DNA of 64,000 nucleotides from Cristatella mucedo (lineage: Eukaryota > Bryozoa > Phylactolaemata > Cristatellidae), in the NCBI GenBank assembly GCA_009760855.2, contig WPIO01000043.1:124001-188000 (forward strand), given 5' to 3'. The notes under the pieces were generated by a model that did no database searches, was not told the origin of the DNA, and saw only the letters and a list, made by a program, of their open reading frames with translations. The position numbers and the translations under genes were made by a program. This document shows positions 1-10,429 of the stretch, in pieces (the first letter of the stretch is position 1; every line of letters starts with the position of its first letter).

Positions 1-62
1 GGCACATTGCTGCTATGCTTCCCTTCCTCCTTGAAGATTGTGTGCCCTTCATCTTCGTCCAG

Positions 63-173
63 ATTGCTCATCTTTGCAATGGCTACAAGCAGCTTCGTGC
101 TTGGCTGAGTAAACCCAGCGTTGAACGTTTGCAAATGAAGGCTGAGGCGAAAGAGGCCATGGAAAAAAGACAG
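63..173 (+). CDS. Merlin/ERM-like exon (end of FERM domain), duplicate copy 1
   Basis: A 111-nt exon (37 codons) between a CCAG acceptor and a CAG/GTAAGC donor, phase 0 at both ends. The peptide starts IAHLCNGYKQL and ends MKAEAKEAMEKRQ. This matches the last helix of the FERM F3 lobe and the start of the helical domain in merlin and ezrin/radixin/moesin: the I-x-x-L-C-x-G-x-x-x-L pattern followed by Q-M-K-A-x-A-x-E. From memory, the corresponding human NF2 exon (exon 10) is 114 nt with the same phases. These proteins link membrane proteins to cortical actin. The residues before QMKA are divergent: the usual basic run is replaced by WLSKPSVERL. The next exon lies 5.4 kb downstream. A second copy is at 56,683. 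Upstream exons of this copy would lie outside the window. It may be a functional paralogue exon or a pseudogene. Confidence 0.6.
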
Positions 174-579
174 GTAAGCCAAGCGGCTGCTGGGTGCTTG
201 ATATGTGCCATGCATCCGGGTTCTCTCAGATTTTTGCGGTCTTGGTGTCTCGGCCTTGCATACTGGGCTAAGCTTTTACGCACTGTCGCCTGAGCAACGA
301 GATTGTCGTTGTTGATCCTACGTAGAGCTGGTGGTTCGTGCTCTTGCTTTGAGAAATCTCACATGTTGACCTCCTTCAAGGCCAGGCTGCTGAAGCATGC
401 TAGTTGGTAGACCCCCCTGCCCCCTCCTAAAGGAAACTCGTCAGGCTGCCGTTCATCTGCTTTGCTCTGATGTTCTTTTTTCAGCTGGCATGCTTTTGGA
501 GAGTAGGCTGTGTGTGTGCTTAAGGAGCCGTTCGGTGTAGTATAGGATATCAAACTAGACACGTCTACTATCATGCAAT

Positions 580-1460
580 AATAATAATAATATTACCTGT
601 GCATACCACTTTCAAAAAACTTAATCTATTTTAGAGCACTTTACATATCCTATAAAGCATCGGTTCTTAACCTGTAGGTGGCGACCCCTGTGGGGCTCGA
701 ATGAGCCGTTCAACAGGGCCACCTAAGAACTTTCGGAAAACATGCATTTCCACATTTTGCTCACAATAATTCTATGGTTGTTGGTCGCCACAACCGCAGG
801 AGCTGTATTAAAGATAAATGCTGTAAAGGAAGCATTACCAAATGGTTAGCATTGGTATGCATAGTGTCATCAGGCATTATATGAATAGTGGTAACATGCA
901 GTGTCAGCACACATAAGACACTCACAAAGAGCAAAACACTAGGGCCTAGCTGATGCTGTCATGAACAGATAAGCCTCTAGCTTATTTTTTAAGTGTTCTC
1001 AAAACAGGCAGGTGTCATAACGTCTGTCCGAAGTGAGCTCCAGGCTTTCGGATAATAGGAACTAAAGAAATAATCTATCAAAGATTTCGCCTTCGTTTGA
1101 GGCATGGCTTAGCGATTTGATTTAAATAGCAAGTGCTACGATGCCTAACCTGAGTGAAGAGTAGTTGAGGTAGGTTGCTAAACCGAGAGGATAAAGAGAC
1201 CTAAAAGTGAGACACGAAGTGATTAAGTTGATGAACATGTAAATATACATTAAAAACGCTCCTATTTATGACAGCATTTATGACAGCAGCTCGAGGCATG
1301 GCTAAACGATTGATTTAAATAGTGAGTGATAGGATGCCTAACCTGCGGGGCGAGCTTTTCAGATAGGCGGCTAGAGCCAGAGAATGAAGAGACCTAAAAG
1401 TGAGACACGAAAAAATGAAGTTGTGAAACATGTAAAAAGAAATTTGAAACTCACATATTT
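580..1460 (-). mobile_element. Family-1 LINE 3' fragment (minus) with internal duplication
   Basis: Read on the minus strand this is the decayed 3' end of the L2/CR1-like family 1: the coding remnant LTFRSLHSLA-like pieces, then the 3' UTR, then the tail containing 'tttagagcactttac' and an ATT-type terminus near 580-592. About 200 bp (roughly 1,085-1,285 and 1,290-1,460) are tandemly repeated here; the corresponding copy at 57,690-57,880 has a single unit. A hAT-like miniature element interrupts it at 658-820. Confidence 0.55.
658..820. mobile_element. hAT-like miniature element, copy 1 (right terminal repeat lost)
   Basis: It starts catcggttcttaacct, a terminal sequence like many hAT elements, and is flanked by an 8-bp direct repeat (ctataaag at 650-657, ctgtaaag at 821-828, one mismatch). 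The intact counterpart at 57,241-57,426 ends in a matching inverted repeat. Here the last part, including that right inverted repeat, is missing and replaced by a short unrelated stretch. It sits inside the minus-strand LINE tail and codes for nothing. Confidence 0.6.
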
Positions 1461-1467
1461 ATAACAG

Positions 1468-2234
1468 TCAAGTCTGCCTATTTTCAGCTTCATAAAATTG
1501 CTAAAATTCGGGATTGTTTAGATAAGGATACCACATCTGAGTTAGTCCATGCATTCGTGACATCCTGTCTCGACTTCTGCAACTCTCTGCCAGCTGGCCT
1601 ACCCTCATGTGCGATCAATCGAGTGCAGCTGGTGCAAAACTCCGCAGCTAGGTTTGTCTGTCGTGAGCGTCGAAGTTGCCACGTTACTCCACTTCTCGCC
1701 GACCTGCACTGGCTACCACTCAAGCAACGGATTGACTTCAAGGTTTAATCGCTCACTTTTAGGTCACTTCATTCTTTGGCTCCAGTCTATCTTTCAGAAA
1801 TACTCCCTCATCAGTACCATTCGCTTTATGGAATCCAACAGTCTACAAATACCCCGTACAAACCTCAAATCCTTTGGAGACCGTGCATTAAGTTCGTATG
1901 CTTCCAAAGCCTGTAACTCCCTCCGGACCTGCGTCGGAACATCCACTGACCTGACCACAGTTAAAAAGAATTAAAAAACTCCTATTTAGGACCGCATTTA
2001 GTGGGTCCCCGTGATTCGTCCTTGATGTGCCTATGCGTGCTGACACTGTGCCTGATGCCACTAACCGCATTTGCATGCTGACCCTGTGCAGGTCACCCCT
2101 AACCATGTTATTCATTTCGCTTGTATATTATGCATGATTTTGCTCACCATTCAATTGCATTTCCTTTTGCAGCAAATGTAAAGCACCTACAGAGAGATTA
2201 GGTTTTCTGAGGGTGCTTTATCAAGTGCATTATG
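1468..2234 (+). mobile_element. 5'-truncated family-1 LINE, inserted only in copy 1
   Basis: It carries the last part of a non-LTR reverse-transcriptase ORF (peptides such as VQNSAARFVCR, TPLLADLHWLPLKQRIDF and SFGDRALSSYASKA, in several frames), then the 3' UTR and a tail ending 'gtgctttatcaagtgcatta'. It is bounded by the 7-bp repeat ATAACAG (1461-1467 and 2235-2241). The homologous site in the second segment copy (57,874-57,880) has one ATAACAG and no insert. The ORF is broken by frameshifts. Confidence 0.8.
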
Positions 2235-2269
2235 ATAACAGCATTTAGTGGGTCCCTGTGATTCGTTTT

Positions 2270-2610
2270 TACGTGCTTATAAAAATAATTATAATAACAA
2301 TGCAATTGATAGAGCCCTCTGAGAGAACTCAATCTCTTTCCAGGCGCTTTACATTTTCTGCAAAGGGAAACGCAATTGAATGGTGAGTAATATTAGGCTT
2401 GATAAACAAAATGAATAACATGGTTAGGGGTGACACGCACAGCCTCAGCATGCAAATGTGGTTAGTGGCAGCATGTGAAGTGTCAGCACGAATAAGCACA
2501 TGACGGACGAATCACGGGGACCCAGTAAGTGCTGTCCTAAATAGGTGTCTTTTAAGTTCTTTTTAATGTGGTCAAGTCAGGGCACGTTCTGACGCAAGTC
2601 GGGATGCATG
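2270..2610 (-). mobile_element. Family-1 LINE 3' end (minus)
   Basis: Reverse complement of the family-1 3' end: tail (agagccctctgagagaactcaat), UTR with 'gcatgctgacac' type words, and the last codons of the RT ORF. The matching piece in the second segment copy is 57,880-58,215, so the insertion predates the segment duplication. Confidence 0.65.
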
Positions 2611-2815
2611 CTGACACTGTGCATGCTGCCACTAACCACACTTGAATGCTGACCCTTTGCATGCTACCCATAACCATGCTTTTCATGAAGTTTATCAAGC
2701 ATGATGCCACTCACCATTCGATCGTGTTTCACTTGCAGCCAATTTAAAGTGCCTAGAAAGAGATTGAGGTCTCTGATGGGACTCTATCAAGTGTATTATT
2801 ATTATTTTTATTATG
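2610..2815 (+). mobile_element. Family-1 LINE 3' UTR and tail (plus)
   Basis: 3' UTR words (gcatgctgacactgtgcatg, cactaaccac) and tail 'aaagtgcctagaaagagattgagg...ctatcaagtgtattattatt'. It faces the preceding minus fragment, so the two 3' regions abut head to head. The counterpart is 58,225-58,440. Confidence 0.65.
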
Positions 2816-4230
2816 CTATGATAGACTTCTTGATCGGGACAGGTCATCAAAAAGTGGTGCAGCCTGGAAACCATGAAGCTCACGACAGACAATAAGTAGA
2901 TGAAGCAGAAGAAGAGAGATGAGTAAGCTTGGCATGCTGGAGGGTCAGGAGAGATCAAAGCATAGGTGCAGCTTGATGTCATTGTTATTGAATAGAAACC
3001 CTACAGTATGCTTGACTGTTATATTATATTAGTTATGCTTAGCAGTGGCAGGTCAATGCATCGCATGGGTAGGATGCTAAGAATATGATTTAGAGTGCAA
3101 GCAGTCGTCGAAGCCTGGTGATGAATTCCTGGATGGGGTAACTAGTGCCAGGCTTGAGACAGTGAGGCTCTGGGAGATCAAAGCATCAGTTCAGCTGTAT
3201 GTCATTGGTATTGAAGTGAAACCCCAGATTTTGAAAAGAAGTGAAGGAGAAGATTCTTGTAAGTATGTTACTTAAAAAGAATGTCCTTCAGTGATGCTAT
3301 TACCAATGGGATAGGCCCTTAGATCTTGTTCAAGTTGCTGACTAAGCAGCCAGAGGAGCGATTAGCTAGACAACCAAAAAGGATTGTTTGGTTAGTATAG
3401 GAGTAATTTGTTGATCGCTTGTAATGCTTGCAACCTCCAAAAAAGCATTACGGTCACCCATGGTTCGATCTGCAGTTGTCTCTCGGCTGATGGTCCTGTT
3501 GAACTCATTGCATTTACTTAGAGCAAGCAGCATATTGAACTTCGGTTGTGCATGTGTTTGAGAGCCTCCTGAAATCGCTGGTATTTAATTCCAAGCCAGG
3601 GGATATTGGGTCAGTTCTACTGCTGTTGTCTTCCGCTGCCTTTGTGTGACACAGGAAGTAGCATAAGATGTATCTGGAGTGTGTGTAGACTGGTCTCAGC
3701 TTGGCACGGTCGCAAGCATTGTTACTGGCCGAACATGTCCCAGCGACGCTTTTAATGGCATATGTTCAGTCATTTCATCGACCATTCAAAGATGTGTCAG
3801 TGGGACATGTGGTGGGTAATGGAAGATTTAAGATCTCCTGAGTGTGATTGTTGCTTTTAGGATTTTCGCAAACACTTAAGTGCTGAATTTGTTTGATGCA
3901 AGCTCTTGGAGCACTGCAGTTTTCTCCGGTAAGAATGAATTAGAAAGAATGTTTAGTGGCTGAAGAGAACTTAGTTGTATGCAGGTTCTTTACTGGTGCC
4001 GAAGAGCTCGAGCCCTCAACCTTGGTTGTCAAAGCCCTTACCGCTCAGCCAAACCAAAGTGGCAGTATGCCAGAGCTTGCATTTGTAGGTTACCTGGGTA
4101 GGTAATAGATTATTGCCAGTGACCTTTATCTGAGACACCGGACATACTTAAGTCTTAGGGCATGTTTGCTTTCTTGTAGCTATATTTACGTAAGTTGTGA
4201 CAACTTGATTCGTCTTTAATAAAAGACGTC
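2816..4230. other. Duplicated non-coding stretch, intron-like
   Basis: No coding region is supported. The stretch is collinear with about 58,440-59,855 and by eye is the most similar part of the two segment copies, with only scattered single-base changes. Positions 3,990-4,065 include a decayed tRNA-SINE head (gagctcgagccctcaacc... accgctcagcc). It lies between the two ERM-like exons and would be intron if the gene is expressed. Confidence 0.5.
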
Positions 4231-4234
4231 TCCA

Positions 4235-4470
4235 TAATGATAATACAGTTGTGGTGTGCACTCACAGTGAATCTCTGTCTAGGCACTTAACAGGTGGCGC
4301 ATGTAAGGCATTACTAAATGTTTGACGGTAACAACCGCAAGCAGCAGGCATCGTGTAAGCAGGTACATTCACACGAAGGACGAATCACCAAGACCCTCCA
4401 AATGCTGTAATAAATAGGTGCGCTTTAAGCTTTATTGTAAATGTTTCATGTCAGGGGATGTACATTGGTA
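4235..4470 (-). mobile_element. Old family-1 LINE 3' fragment (minus)
   Basis: Reverse complement shows 'cacctatttattacagcatt', 'gattcgtccttcgtgtgaa' and the tail 'gtgcctagacagagattcac', all decayed family-1 3' words. It is present in the second copy at 59,870-60,100. Confidence 0.45.
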
Positions 4471-4564
4471 GTGAGTTTCATACCGTAGTTCGTATCAATC
4501 CTTTCTGTTTTGCCAGGTTATTCACATGTGTATTCATCCGTCGAACGTACTCACACTGTGGAGG

Positions 4565-5030
4565 TTAGCTCTTCTTTCCGTCTTTTTGCAAAAAATTTTT
4601 TAGAAAAATCCTAGCATATTTTGCACTGAAGCCATCGGGATAGGTTGTCGTTGCTGTGGCTACTTCTGCAAGGCGTGTGAGTGACAGCATAGCATCGTGA
4701 TGTAGACGATGAACCTGCTTACAGCAAATTCCCTTCCTGAAGATATAGACTCGTCGTCTAATTCCATGCTGCCGATACACATGACACCAATTTCTGTGCA
4801 TGCAGTTACGGGATTCTCGGCTTGTGTTAGAGACAGACCTTGAAATATAGCCTAGGGATAAGGTGCTTGTACTCCACGATTTCTGCACGGCTTGCAGTGG
4901 GAAGTGCTCTCAGCAAGTCCAGAGCAGACAATTCTTTGTCCCTCACTGCAACTGGCAGTGATAGCCACTTGGGCTCTTCTGCAGCTGAATGGAGAGCTGG
5001 CCCAACAAATTCATGCGCCCTGGGCATCAA
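4565..5030 (-). other. Unrecognised minus-strand coding-like stretch, copy 1
   Basis: Two overlapping minus frames look protein-like. 4,827-5,030 reads ...PVAVRDKELSALDLLRAL...EIVEYKHLIPRL. 4,565-4,888 ends ...KYARIFLKNFLQKDGKKS. I recognise no family. The second segment copy (60,190-60,700) keeps much of this: it reads PVAVRDKLSALDL with one codon removed, but carries a stop upstream and a roughly 70-bp insertion that breaks the other frame. It may be remains of a gene or transposon opposite to the ERM-like exons. Confidence 0.25.
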
Positions 5031-5039
5031 GTAATAACC

Positions 5040-5420
5040 ATTACTACGTTAGCGTTTTTATGAACTGCTAGTTCAATAAAGTTTTTGGTAGAACAGAGGT
5101 TTAGTGTGAGTTAGCAACTTATTGTTCCGATTACTGCAAATACTTTACTCTGACCTCATGCACTTTTTCACCATCAAGCAATTAATCGCCTTGCATCATT
5201 TCTCGAAACCTGCTTGTTAAATACGTCATTATATTCATCCACGTCAATTTTTGTTCAGCAAATTTCCCGTTATTATTAATGATCATGTGAGTCGCTTCCT
5301 TTCTTTCTGCTATGACCTACCTAGCAGTAGATTTGGATGCTATGAACACACATCGCTGTTGCTGCTCTCCTTGTCCCACATCTGGTGCCACACGTGCACC
5401 AAGGTGGCTTAGCCTTGCTA
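5040..5420 (-). pseudogene. Broken counterpart of the minus ORF at 60,743-61,156
   Basis: The minus strand aligns with the 137-codon ORF of the second segment copy (shared words HMI-NNNG, MMQGD-LLD-EKVHEV-VKY) but carries in-frame stops and indels. The product is unknown. Divergence between the copies looks higher here than in the neighbouring introns. Confidence 0.35.
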
Positions 5421-5582
5421 AATGTGGACTCGGCCAGCCTCCTGTGATAGACACATTGCACACTGGCCCGGGCTAACTCGCCGAAGTCGTCGTGTCGAAG
5501 CAGTGCTTCGTGAAGCGTTCATGTACGTTGAGAGGCTCACCACTTTTGCTCATGGCACGCCCTCTTTCTGCACTGCTTGCAG

Positions 5583-5747
5583 AGAGAAGTGCTCTCGGCC
5601 CGTCGACAGCGTGAGCTGCGAGAGCAGGCCGAAGAGAAGCTGGCTGAGGCATGCCGGCGAGAGGAGCAAGCCGTCAGGGAGAAAGCGATGCTGGAGGGTC
5701 ACGTGAGGCACCTGGAGCAGAAGCTTTTCGCTGCTCAAGAGGCACTG
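5583..5747 (+). CDS. Merlin/ERM-like helical-domain exon, copy 1
   Basis: A 165-nt, 55-codon exon with acceptor cactgcttgcag at 5582 and donor ACTG/GTCAGT at 5748; both ends are phase 0, so it joins in frame to the exon at 63-173. The peptide is a strong charged coiled coil (REVLSARRQRELREQ..., ending HLEQKLFAAQEAL). It corresponds to the merlin/ERM helical region after the FERM domain. From memory, human NF2 exon 11 is 123 nt and ends at an x-A-x-E-A-L position like this one. The extra 14 residues relative to that exon are unusual, and the donor (GTCAGT) is weak. Copy 2 is at 61,284, with three amino-acid differences and a disturbed acceptor. The following helical exon was not found. Confidence 0.6.
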
Positions 5748-5749
5748 GT

Positions 5750-7000
5750 CAGTGGCCGCTGCTTGCTCGCTTGCCCTTACAGCCTTGAAAATGTTCGCTC
5801 AACCCCTGTCGCCAATTGCTGCCTACAGCTTTCGTCTTGATGGGTTGATATGAGTAAAAAGAAGAATATCGAGGAATAAGACTGTGCGTAAACTGGCTTA
5901 TCGAAAAACGAAAGTAGCCCTGCATGCTTCCACTGTCTGTTGCATACATGCTAGTGTTGCTGTTAGTGTGAGAAGTGTAATCCAGTTACCCCAACGTCAT
6001 ATGCCAGTCGAGTTCCAAGGTGGATAAGTGTGTCTCTGTCTGTATGTCTCTCTGTGTGTCTGTCTGTGTGTGTGCCTGTGTGTTAGTTTTATATTTCATT
6101 GTTTTCTTGCTCTAACCTACTAGTCCCAACAACCTCCTAATCAGGTTAGGCATCGTACTTCCTGCTCTTCTGACTTATTCATGTAAGCGTGCCTCTACCA
6201 ACCTCAAATCCTTCGGAGGCAATGTTTTTATTAAATAAACTCCGAAGCTCTGTTCAGTTTGACATCATTTCAGCCCCTGCCGTGTTAAAAATTTAGCTAA
6301 AAATGCTAGTGTTCCTTGCAGATTGTCTTTAGTTGGTGTGAGCCTTTGTGTGCTTGTACCAACTGCAGTTGTGCAGGTTAATACTAACGAATTGATTATA
6401 TTTTTTTTGAAACTCTGGAGCTGTTTTAAACGTGGCAGGGCTTTCTTCCCTAAAGCAGCAGCAGCGACCTGGAGTGCATCCTATTCCTACACTCAGTGAC
6501 AGTACGATGAAATTAGTAAGTCAACGATGAAATTATGCCTTGATCACACTCAATGAGCAACTGCCGAGTCGTATCGCATAAGCAGTACTCATTTTCACTA
6601 TAATTTTTCAAAACATTTGGGTCTAGCCCTGGCTAAATGAAAATTGTATAGACCTTGTCCCTGAAGAAGAAAATTCTGGCTTAGCCACTGCTGTCGCACA
6701 AGTATTGATTGTCAACTGGGTGTCAACAAAGTGTGGTAAATATGTTTAAGCTAAAGTTTTAAGTTTGTGTTAGGTTTCTCAGCTTACCAAGCAAGTTAGG
6801 ACTTTCGAGACCGTTTAACTAGGTTTATGGCTGCATTGCTAAATCCGAGGGTGTGTTTCGATGCTGCTGTGGGAAGTGTCACTCGAAGAGATTAGTTATA
6901 TCTAAAACCTATGGTTGCCTTCAGATGCCACTAAAACACGTGGGTTTTGGCTCCAGCTATGTCAGCCTCCATTGATCCCCAACACTACTGTCGACATTAC
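5750..7000. other. Non-coding stretch between exons
   Basis: No supported gene. Contents: a TCTG/TGTG-rich simple patch near 6,030-6,085, scraps resembling LINE 3' ORF words near 6,200 (tctaccaacctcaaatccttcggagg), and otherwise unstructured sequence. About 5,970-6,980 has no obvious counterpart in the shorter second copy, so it was gained in copy 1 or lost in copy 2. Confidence 0.4.
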
Positions 7001-7169
7001 GATCCGCTGTCTCATTTTTGTACGGCAGGATTCGAGGCCTGCTTTTGCAAGCCATATGGCTCTCCGTTTTTTCTTGTGCTGCCGATCTTCCGAGGGACTT
7101 CTTCAGTTCGAGCGGTTCCCTTGGTTCGTGCAGCTTGTCAGCAAGTCTTCACCTCGCCTGTCCTTTCAG

Positions 7170-7362
7170 AGCAGGCTTTGCTGAGAAGCATGGGCTCAAG
7201 TTTGTGCAGCTGAACGTGGAAAGCCGAAGAGGCACTGATATCGTCTATCTGCCGTGCGCCAAGGCAGTGCAGAGCAACGACAGCGACTTCGTCAGTACTG
7301 CTGAAAGTCAAGGCCGCCAGCTGGGCTCATTCGAAGGCATCGTCTTGCACTTGAGCCTGTAA
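7170..7362 (+). CDS. Unrecognised C-terminal-type exon, copy 1
   Basis: A good acceptor (cgcctgtcctttcag) opens a frame of 64 codons to TAA: AGFAEKHGLKFVQLNV..., ending GRQLGSFEGIVLHLSL. Composition and codon order look genuine. I do not recognise the family, and it is not a known merlin/ERM C-terminus. A second possible acceptor at 7028 (tttgtacggcag) precedes another open stretch (FEACFCKPYG...). In the second copy about 210 bp covering most of this exon are missing. It may be the last exon of the ERM-like gene copy or of an unrelated gene. Confidence 0.4.
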
Positions 7363-7364
7363 TG

Positions 7365-7830
7365 CCCATGGTCAGCATCGGTGGCTTCGGCTTATCTCTC
7401 TCTCTCTTTGTCCGTGGTCTTCGGTCTGGGCATGTTTTCTACATTCCTCGTGTTTTGTATAGCCTCTCTTCGTTGCTTACTTTTGCCCTGCTTGCTTTTC
7501 GGTTGCCAGAGCAGATAGATAATTAAATATAGGTATTAATCGCTTCTGATAAAGCATGTTCTTGCTTATGTTACTGGAAGTTGTCGCTGCAGCTGATGCT
7601 GTTATGGCAGCATGCAGCCCCAGCAGCTACCGTTATCGATGTTGGAAGCCACAGAAAAACGATTTCCAAGGTAGCAAATACGTTTTTATTTTATATTCAT
7701 ATTGATACCACAGTAGAACAAAGTCTTTAATGTGCAAGCGCTTCGAGCTTAAATCGAAAGACTTGGGGAGTTTTTGAAGAAATAAGGTTTTGATTTGCAT
7801 ATATAAAGATGGTGCTAATGTCCAAGGCCT
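7365..7830. other. Region 3' of the terminal-type exon
   Basis: No gene seen. It contains a short (CT)n run at 7,396-7,409 that in the second copy is expanded to about 84 bp (61,868). The sequence is collinear with 61,812-62,380. Confidence 0.4.
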
Positions 7831-8880
7831 TAAATTTCTACAACAGAGTCACAGCGGCTTTCGGAATGCATTCATCAGCCAACAGACTTCATCTCATGAA
7901 GCGAAGAGAATGTGAGAACCATAGCGAAATCTGGAGGACAGTTGGGGTAGGGAGTGGCAAAGAAGTAGCAGCTCAGGACAGCTGCTACGGATTAGCATAG
8001 TCGGCAGGAGAGTAATTATCGTTGTGTCTGAATTGTGAAAGTGAGTTCCCGAGTGTGGGATATCCACAGCAAAAGCTTCTACCGCCAACGGTCAATAAGA
8101 GGAGGAATAGAACAGCTAATTTATTGTTCTTATAGGATCTTATGGCCAGAGGGGGCTGAAACTGGTGATGCAGTTCAGCTGGGTATGCAGGAGCCAAGCC
8201 GTTACAGGTCTTGTTAGTTCGTGTAAGAACTACCTTGTAATATTAATAATAACACTCGATACAGCGCCCTCACAGAACTCAATCACTCTATTAGCGCTTT
8301 AAATTTGCTGCAAAGGAAACACGATGGAATGGCTAGTGGCAGCATGCTCAATAAACAACAAGGCTAGCATGGTTAGGGATTCGCAGAGTCTGTGGTCAAC
8401 CGGAAGTCATCGAAATTCCTACAGCAACAGACAAAACTCACGATATTCTTTAAATAGCTTGCAGGCATGTTTATCATCAGCTGCAGTGGCCTAGTAGCTT
8501 TTGAAGCAGCCCAGCCAAGATTGAATGATGTAATAACAATAATCTAGCCGAAACAGAACCGGGAAGTTGGTTAAATTATTGAAAGCCACCATTGTAGGTA
8601 GACCCTAATATTAGGTAGAAGTCTGGCGTGATGGCTAGCGGCAGAGCAACTCTTATTAATGAAAATTTCAAATTTAGGCAGCTTGCAAAGATAACTACAT
8701 TCTGCACGCAGTGGCGGTCTTACAACATCATCAATTGGAAGAGCAAAGGCTTCTAGTTCAACCACCGGCTGGAGGTATCCTATAAGTAGCAGTCTTTCTT
8801 TCATAGTAGATAAGCTATCAAATCTGCTTGCTTTTGGTATGCAGTGAGAGAATTTTTGATCGAAGCTATCAATTAATCTT
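7830..8880 (-). mobile_element. Family-2 LINE fragment (minus) interrupted by a family-1 tail
   Basis: The reverse complement carries family-2 words: C-terminal FxSxGYPTLGNSL-type text at 7,985-8,088, and upstream RT text with LLLIGY...EAFALPIDDVV at 8,571-8,804. The same family is intact at 15,183-15,704. A family-1 tail in minus orientation (8,232-8,400, 'gcgccctcacagaactcaatc') lies inside it. The same arrangement is at 62,380-63,400, so both insertions predate the segment duplication. Confidence 0.6.
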
Positions 8881-9059
8881 TAGCACCGGACCGGCAACGG
8901 GTGGGGATTAACAGATGGTGCATCTATTTTTTTTATCTCATCGTACAACTAGGTGGATTGTCCGACGGAATCTTGAACGGCGTTTTCAACCCCACGAACT
9001 GGACTGGAGATGCCGGAAATGCTGTGGAGCAAACTTGATTTGCTAGGTATTAAGTTTCA

Positions 9060-9240
9060 TTTATTCGTGGTGGTACGCTACGTAAGGCTGTTGCTTTCAC
9101 GACCTTGGCCCTGAGGTCGTGGGTTCGACTCCTGCGGTGAGCGATTCTTTATCACCACTGCAAACGTTGGTGATAGCCGTAAAGGCTTTTCTGTCGCTCT
9201 ACAAAAGAGGCTGCTTAATCAGCTAGGATTTATATATTTA
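9060..9240 (+). mobile_element. tRNA-derived SINE, family A
   Basis: The head contains a polymerase III B-box match, gtgggttcgactcctgc (9,119-9,135), preceded by an A-box-like 'ctacgtaaggctgttgc'. The body 'gtgatagccgtaaaggcttttctgtcgctctacaaaagaggctg' recurs on either strand at 13.6, 16.7 and 25.9 kb (given here only in short parts elsewhere). No 3' LINE tail is visible in this copy. Confidence 0.65.
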
Positions 9241-9304
9241 TTTTGGCCCTAGGAAAACATTTTCTCTTCGCAAATGCTTAGACAAATTCAAATGGAAAAA
9301 ACAG

Positions 9305-9545
9305 CTATTGTTCCACAGTTAGTTTTCTTTCCGCTGTTAGTGTTTTTTTCTTATGGGTAAATATCGCAAAGAAATACATATTTAAAAGTAGTTCCGTGCA
9401 CGTGTCATCGCTGTCACTAGGTTCGGCCCCAGCAGCCGACGTTCCGTCCGCCGTACGGGCGGGCTCTTTGCCAGCACGTGACTTATCTTTGCCGAGAAAT
9501 TCACTCTTTACCTGTGTGTAGGCCTGTACGCACGCTATCGACTCT

Positions 9546-9600
<55 letters not shown>

Positions 9601-9688
9601 CTCTTACTCTCTTATCACCACGTGCTCCGGAGCTTCTTAGCCCACGGCTACATACGTATGTACCCAGGCACGATTGTGTTGCCTGCAT
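9305..9688 (-). other. Conserved minus-strand ORF next to (CT)n, copy 1
   Basis: The minus frame reads through the (CT)n repeat as an Arg-Glu run, then SIACVQAYTQVKSEFLGKD...AEPSDSD..., ending at a stop after KLTVEQ. The second copy at 63,639-63,875 keeps the same frame and the same end (KLIVEQ). No family is recognised; the RE run itself is a repeat artefact. It is either a real small exon or by-chance conservation within a recent duplication. Confidence 0.3.
9547..9597. repeat. (CT)n microsatellite
   Basis: An uninterrupted CT run of about 51 bp. The counterpart is at 63,882-63,931. Confidence 0.98.
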
Positions 9689-9964
9689 GGGACGCTATGC
9701 AGCCTTCGTCATAAACACCCCCAACTAGCTTATGGGGGCTTCGTTCTTCGTCGTGTCACCATCACGCCCACGAGCCCCTACTGTTTTAAATAGGAGCAGA
9801 GCGTCGAGCAGTAGCTCCGGATAGTGTGTATTCTTATGCGTGTGTGCCCCGAGCGTACCTACGCTAAGCCGGCCCGGTCGATATGACGGCAATGGTACTG
9901 AGTGCTCCGAGCGGACCCACTGCTGATTGACCGTAGTGGAAAGGCCAACTGGATAATATGCCCG

Positions 9965-10425
9965 AGGCTTGTTTCCTCTATACCTAGCTGAACTGCTGCA
10001 CCAGGTACAGCCTCTTTATGCCATCAGGTTCTGTACGGACGGTAAATTAGCTGTTACGTTCCCCTGCTTAACCGTTGGTGAAAGAAACTTTAGCTCTGCA
10101 GGTCCTAGACTGTGGAACTCGCTTTCATTATTCTTACACGATGACAACTACTTTCCTACTGCCGACTATGGCTCATCTTTTTCAGCGGTCCTGAGCTGCT
10201 ACTTCCATGCTACTCACTACCTCAACTGCTCTCCTGAATCAGCTATGCTTCCCACTTTTTCTTTGTTTCGTGAAACAAAGTCTGCTGGCTACCGAATGAG
10301 TACCGAAAGCCACTTGGCTGTGAGTGAGCTATACAAAACTCTCCTGTGTATTACCCACATGGTCTTTATGACTTTGTGGTGTTACAGACGGAGATACATT
10401 ACATTGCATTATATTACATTAGTCA
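9965..10425 (+). mobile_element. Family-2 LINE 3' end with ACATT tail
   Basis: An open frame of 157 codons (9,969-10,442) reads YLAELLHQVQPLYAIRF..., GPRLWNSLSLF, YFHATHYLNCSPESAML and ends in the repeat-like tail tacattacattgcattata. This is the C-terminal end of a non-LTR retrotransposon ORF2, not a host gene. A different family-2 copy (14,772-15,780) shares each phrase. Confidence 0.85.
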
Positions 10426-10429
10426 CGTG

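Noticed and set aside
9060-9240. A functional tRNA gene
   Set aside because: Only the internal promoter boxes are tRNA-like. No cloverleaf could be drawn, and the sequence recurs as a SINE.
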